This document shows positions 63,216 through 64,000 of a stretch of DNA of 64,000 nt, in pieces. Under the pieces are notes generated by a model. It ran no database searches and was not told the origin of the DNA. It worked only from the letters and a program-made list of their open reading frames with translations. Positions within the stretch are counted from its first letter, which is position 1; every line of letters begins with the position of its first letter. The position numbers were made by a program, and so were the translations under genes. The stretch is taken from positions 9,114,001 to 9,178,000 of the forward strand of contig NC_058152.1 of assembly GCF_011075055.1 (NCBI RefSeq), in the 5' to 3' direction. This stretch comes from Mangifera indica. Its lineage: Eukaryota > Streptophyta > Magnoliopsida > Sapindales > Anacardiaceae.

Positions 63216-63619
63216 GAGCTTCATTGAAAAGACTCACATTCCACGAGTTCCATACTAACAATACACAACTAGTAAGGAATTCACTACAATCTTTTACTAG
63301 AATGCTTCTTTGAATAGGGATAACATTATCTGTTTAATGTTTTTATCATGCCTAGTATGTCTCATTAAGATGCCAAAGGGGTGACTAGTCACATTGATCC
63401 TAGTCTTTCTAAGTAATACCAAGTCCACGATTCTTATTCAATTTAATTATAAAAATTCTACCAAGACAAATATGAAATAGAGTGGAAATTTCAAGGGAGA
63501 AACGCTTGCTGCATATAACTGGTCCCATGCCGGGCTACCTTTAGAATAGGTTGTATCCATAAACCCTCCAACTTATGTGACAAAGCATCGTTAGTGCAAC
63601 CACAACCAACTCCAACAAG

Positions 63620-63733
63620 TCACCTCGACCTTGACAACAATGGAGGAGGACCATAAGCAGACAACAGAGCATTCAGATCTTTTGCTCCATGAAGAGGAGC
63701 AAGGCACTTTGCAGCTGAAGCAAGATAGACATG
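63620..63733 (-). CDS. Possible terminal exon of a minus-strand gene, 5' outside or unresolved
   Basis: On the minus strand CCCTTAG|CATGTC is a plausible acceptor after 63733. It opens a 37-codon frame HVYLASAAKCLAPLHGAKDL, NALLSAYGPPPLLSRSR, then TGA. The composition looks protein-like, but I do not recognise the family, and the upstream exon is uncertain: only a very short in-phase candidate lies near 63914-63937. The rest of 63216-64000 shows nothing else I can support. Confidence 0.3.
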   Translation of the reverse strand, partial: HVYLASAAKCLAPLHGAKDLNALLSAYGPPPLLSRSR

Positions 63734-64000
63734 CTAAGGGAATCCTACTTTGTTATCCTGGTATGAAATATGACAAGCAATGACAAAAAGAACATGAGCA
63801 TACAAACCCTAAAGCAACACTATACAGCAAAGACAGAAGCAACAAACAAGAGCCAGTTTTGCTGACTTGAATTATAGTCATTGTGCCAAAATCAGAAATT
63901 CTACCTCAGAGCAGATCAACAAGTAAAACTAAGGCAGCAGTTAATCCTTTCAGATGCAATAAATAGTCAACCAAATATGCATGAAAAAACTAGGTTCAAG

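Noticed and set aside
1..64000. CRISPR arrays, prokaryotic operons, rRNA genes
   Set aside because: Repeats present are microsatellites, LTR tandem units and transposon arms; gene structure is eukaryotic and no rRNA-like sequence was recognised.

Overview
The window is nuclear DNA of a flowering plant, most likely a woody or other transposon-rich eudicot. The evidence is many short exons with GT-AG introns, AT-rich introns and intergenic DNA, plant-specific protein families (callose synthase, SEUSS co-repressor, plant BTB/POZ protein), and abundant hAT, Mutator-like, Copia and Gypsy remnants. There are no operons, phage genes or CRISPR arrays. I could not identify the species.

Layout. 47-12156 (+) holds the last 40 exons of a callose synthase gene, almost certainly the CALS5/GSL2 orthologue; its 5' end lies outside the window. 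12157-15852 is intergenic with two neighbouring hAT-type MITEs. 15853-28638 (-) is a SEUSS (SEU) orthologue with nine coding exons and long introns, one carrying an LTR-retroelement remnant and another a MITE. About 28.7-42.0 kb is a transposon-rich spacer: Mutator-like foldback elements with 9-bp target duplications, a solo LTR nested in one of them, a likely LINE tail, a tandem duplication of about 550 bp and another hAT MITE. 42005-45589 (-) is a two-exon BTB/POZ gene. 48500-49083 (+) is a small three-exon gene for an 84-residue protein, with ACGT-core elements upstream. 50.4-60.2 kb is a nest of retrotransposon debris: a decayed Copia element, then a Gypsy element on the minus strand that itself contains a Mutator-like insertion. 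60.4-63.2 kb is a second, degenerate copy of the small-gene region, split by a 1,048-bp hAT element. The last 400 bp may hold the final exon of another minus-strand gene.

The genes do not form a pathway. CALS5 makes the callose wall around developing pollen, SEUSS is a transcriptional co-repressor in floral and ovule development, and the BTB protein is of unknown function.

The most notable observations are these. (1) One CALS5 intron has lost its GT donor, while all other visible exon junctions are phase-consistent; unless it is a sequence error, this predicts mis-splicing and early termination before the catalytic region. (2) A family of long-hairpin Mutator-like elements has target duplications visible by eye. 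(3) The small-gene duplication was disrupted by a deletion and a hAT insertion. All exon boundaries come from manual splice-site and reading-phase analysis plus recalled family sequences; no alignment was run.
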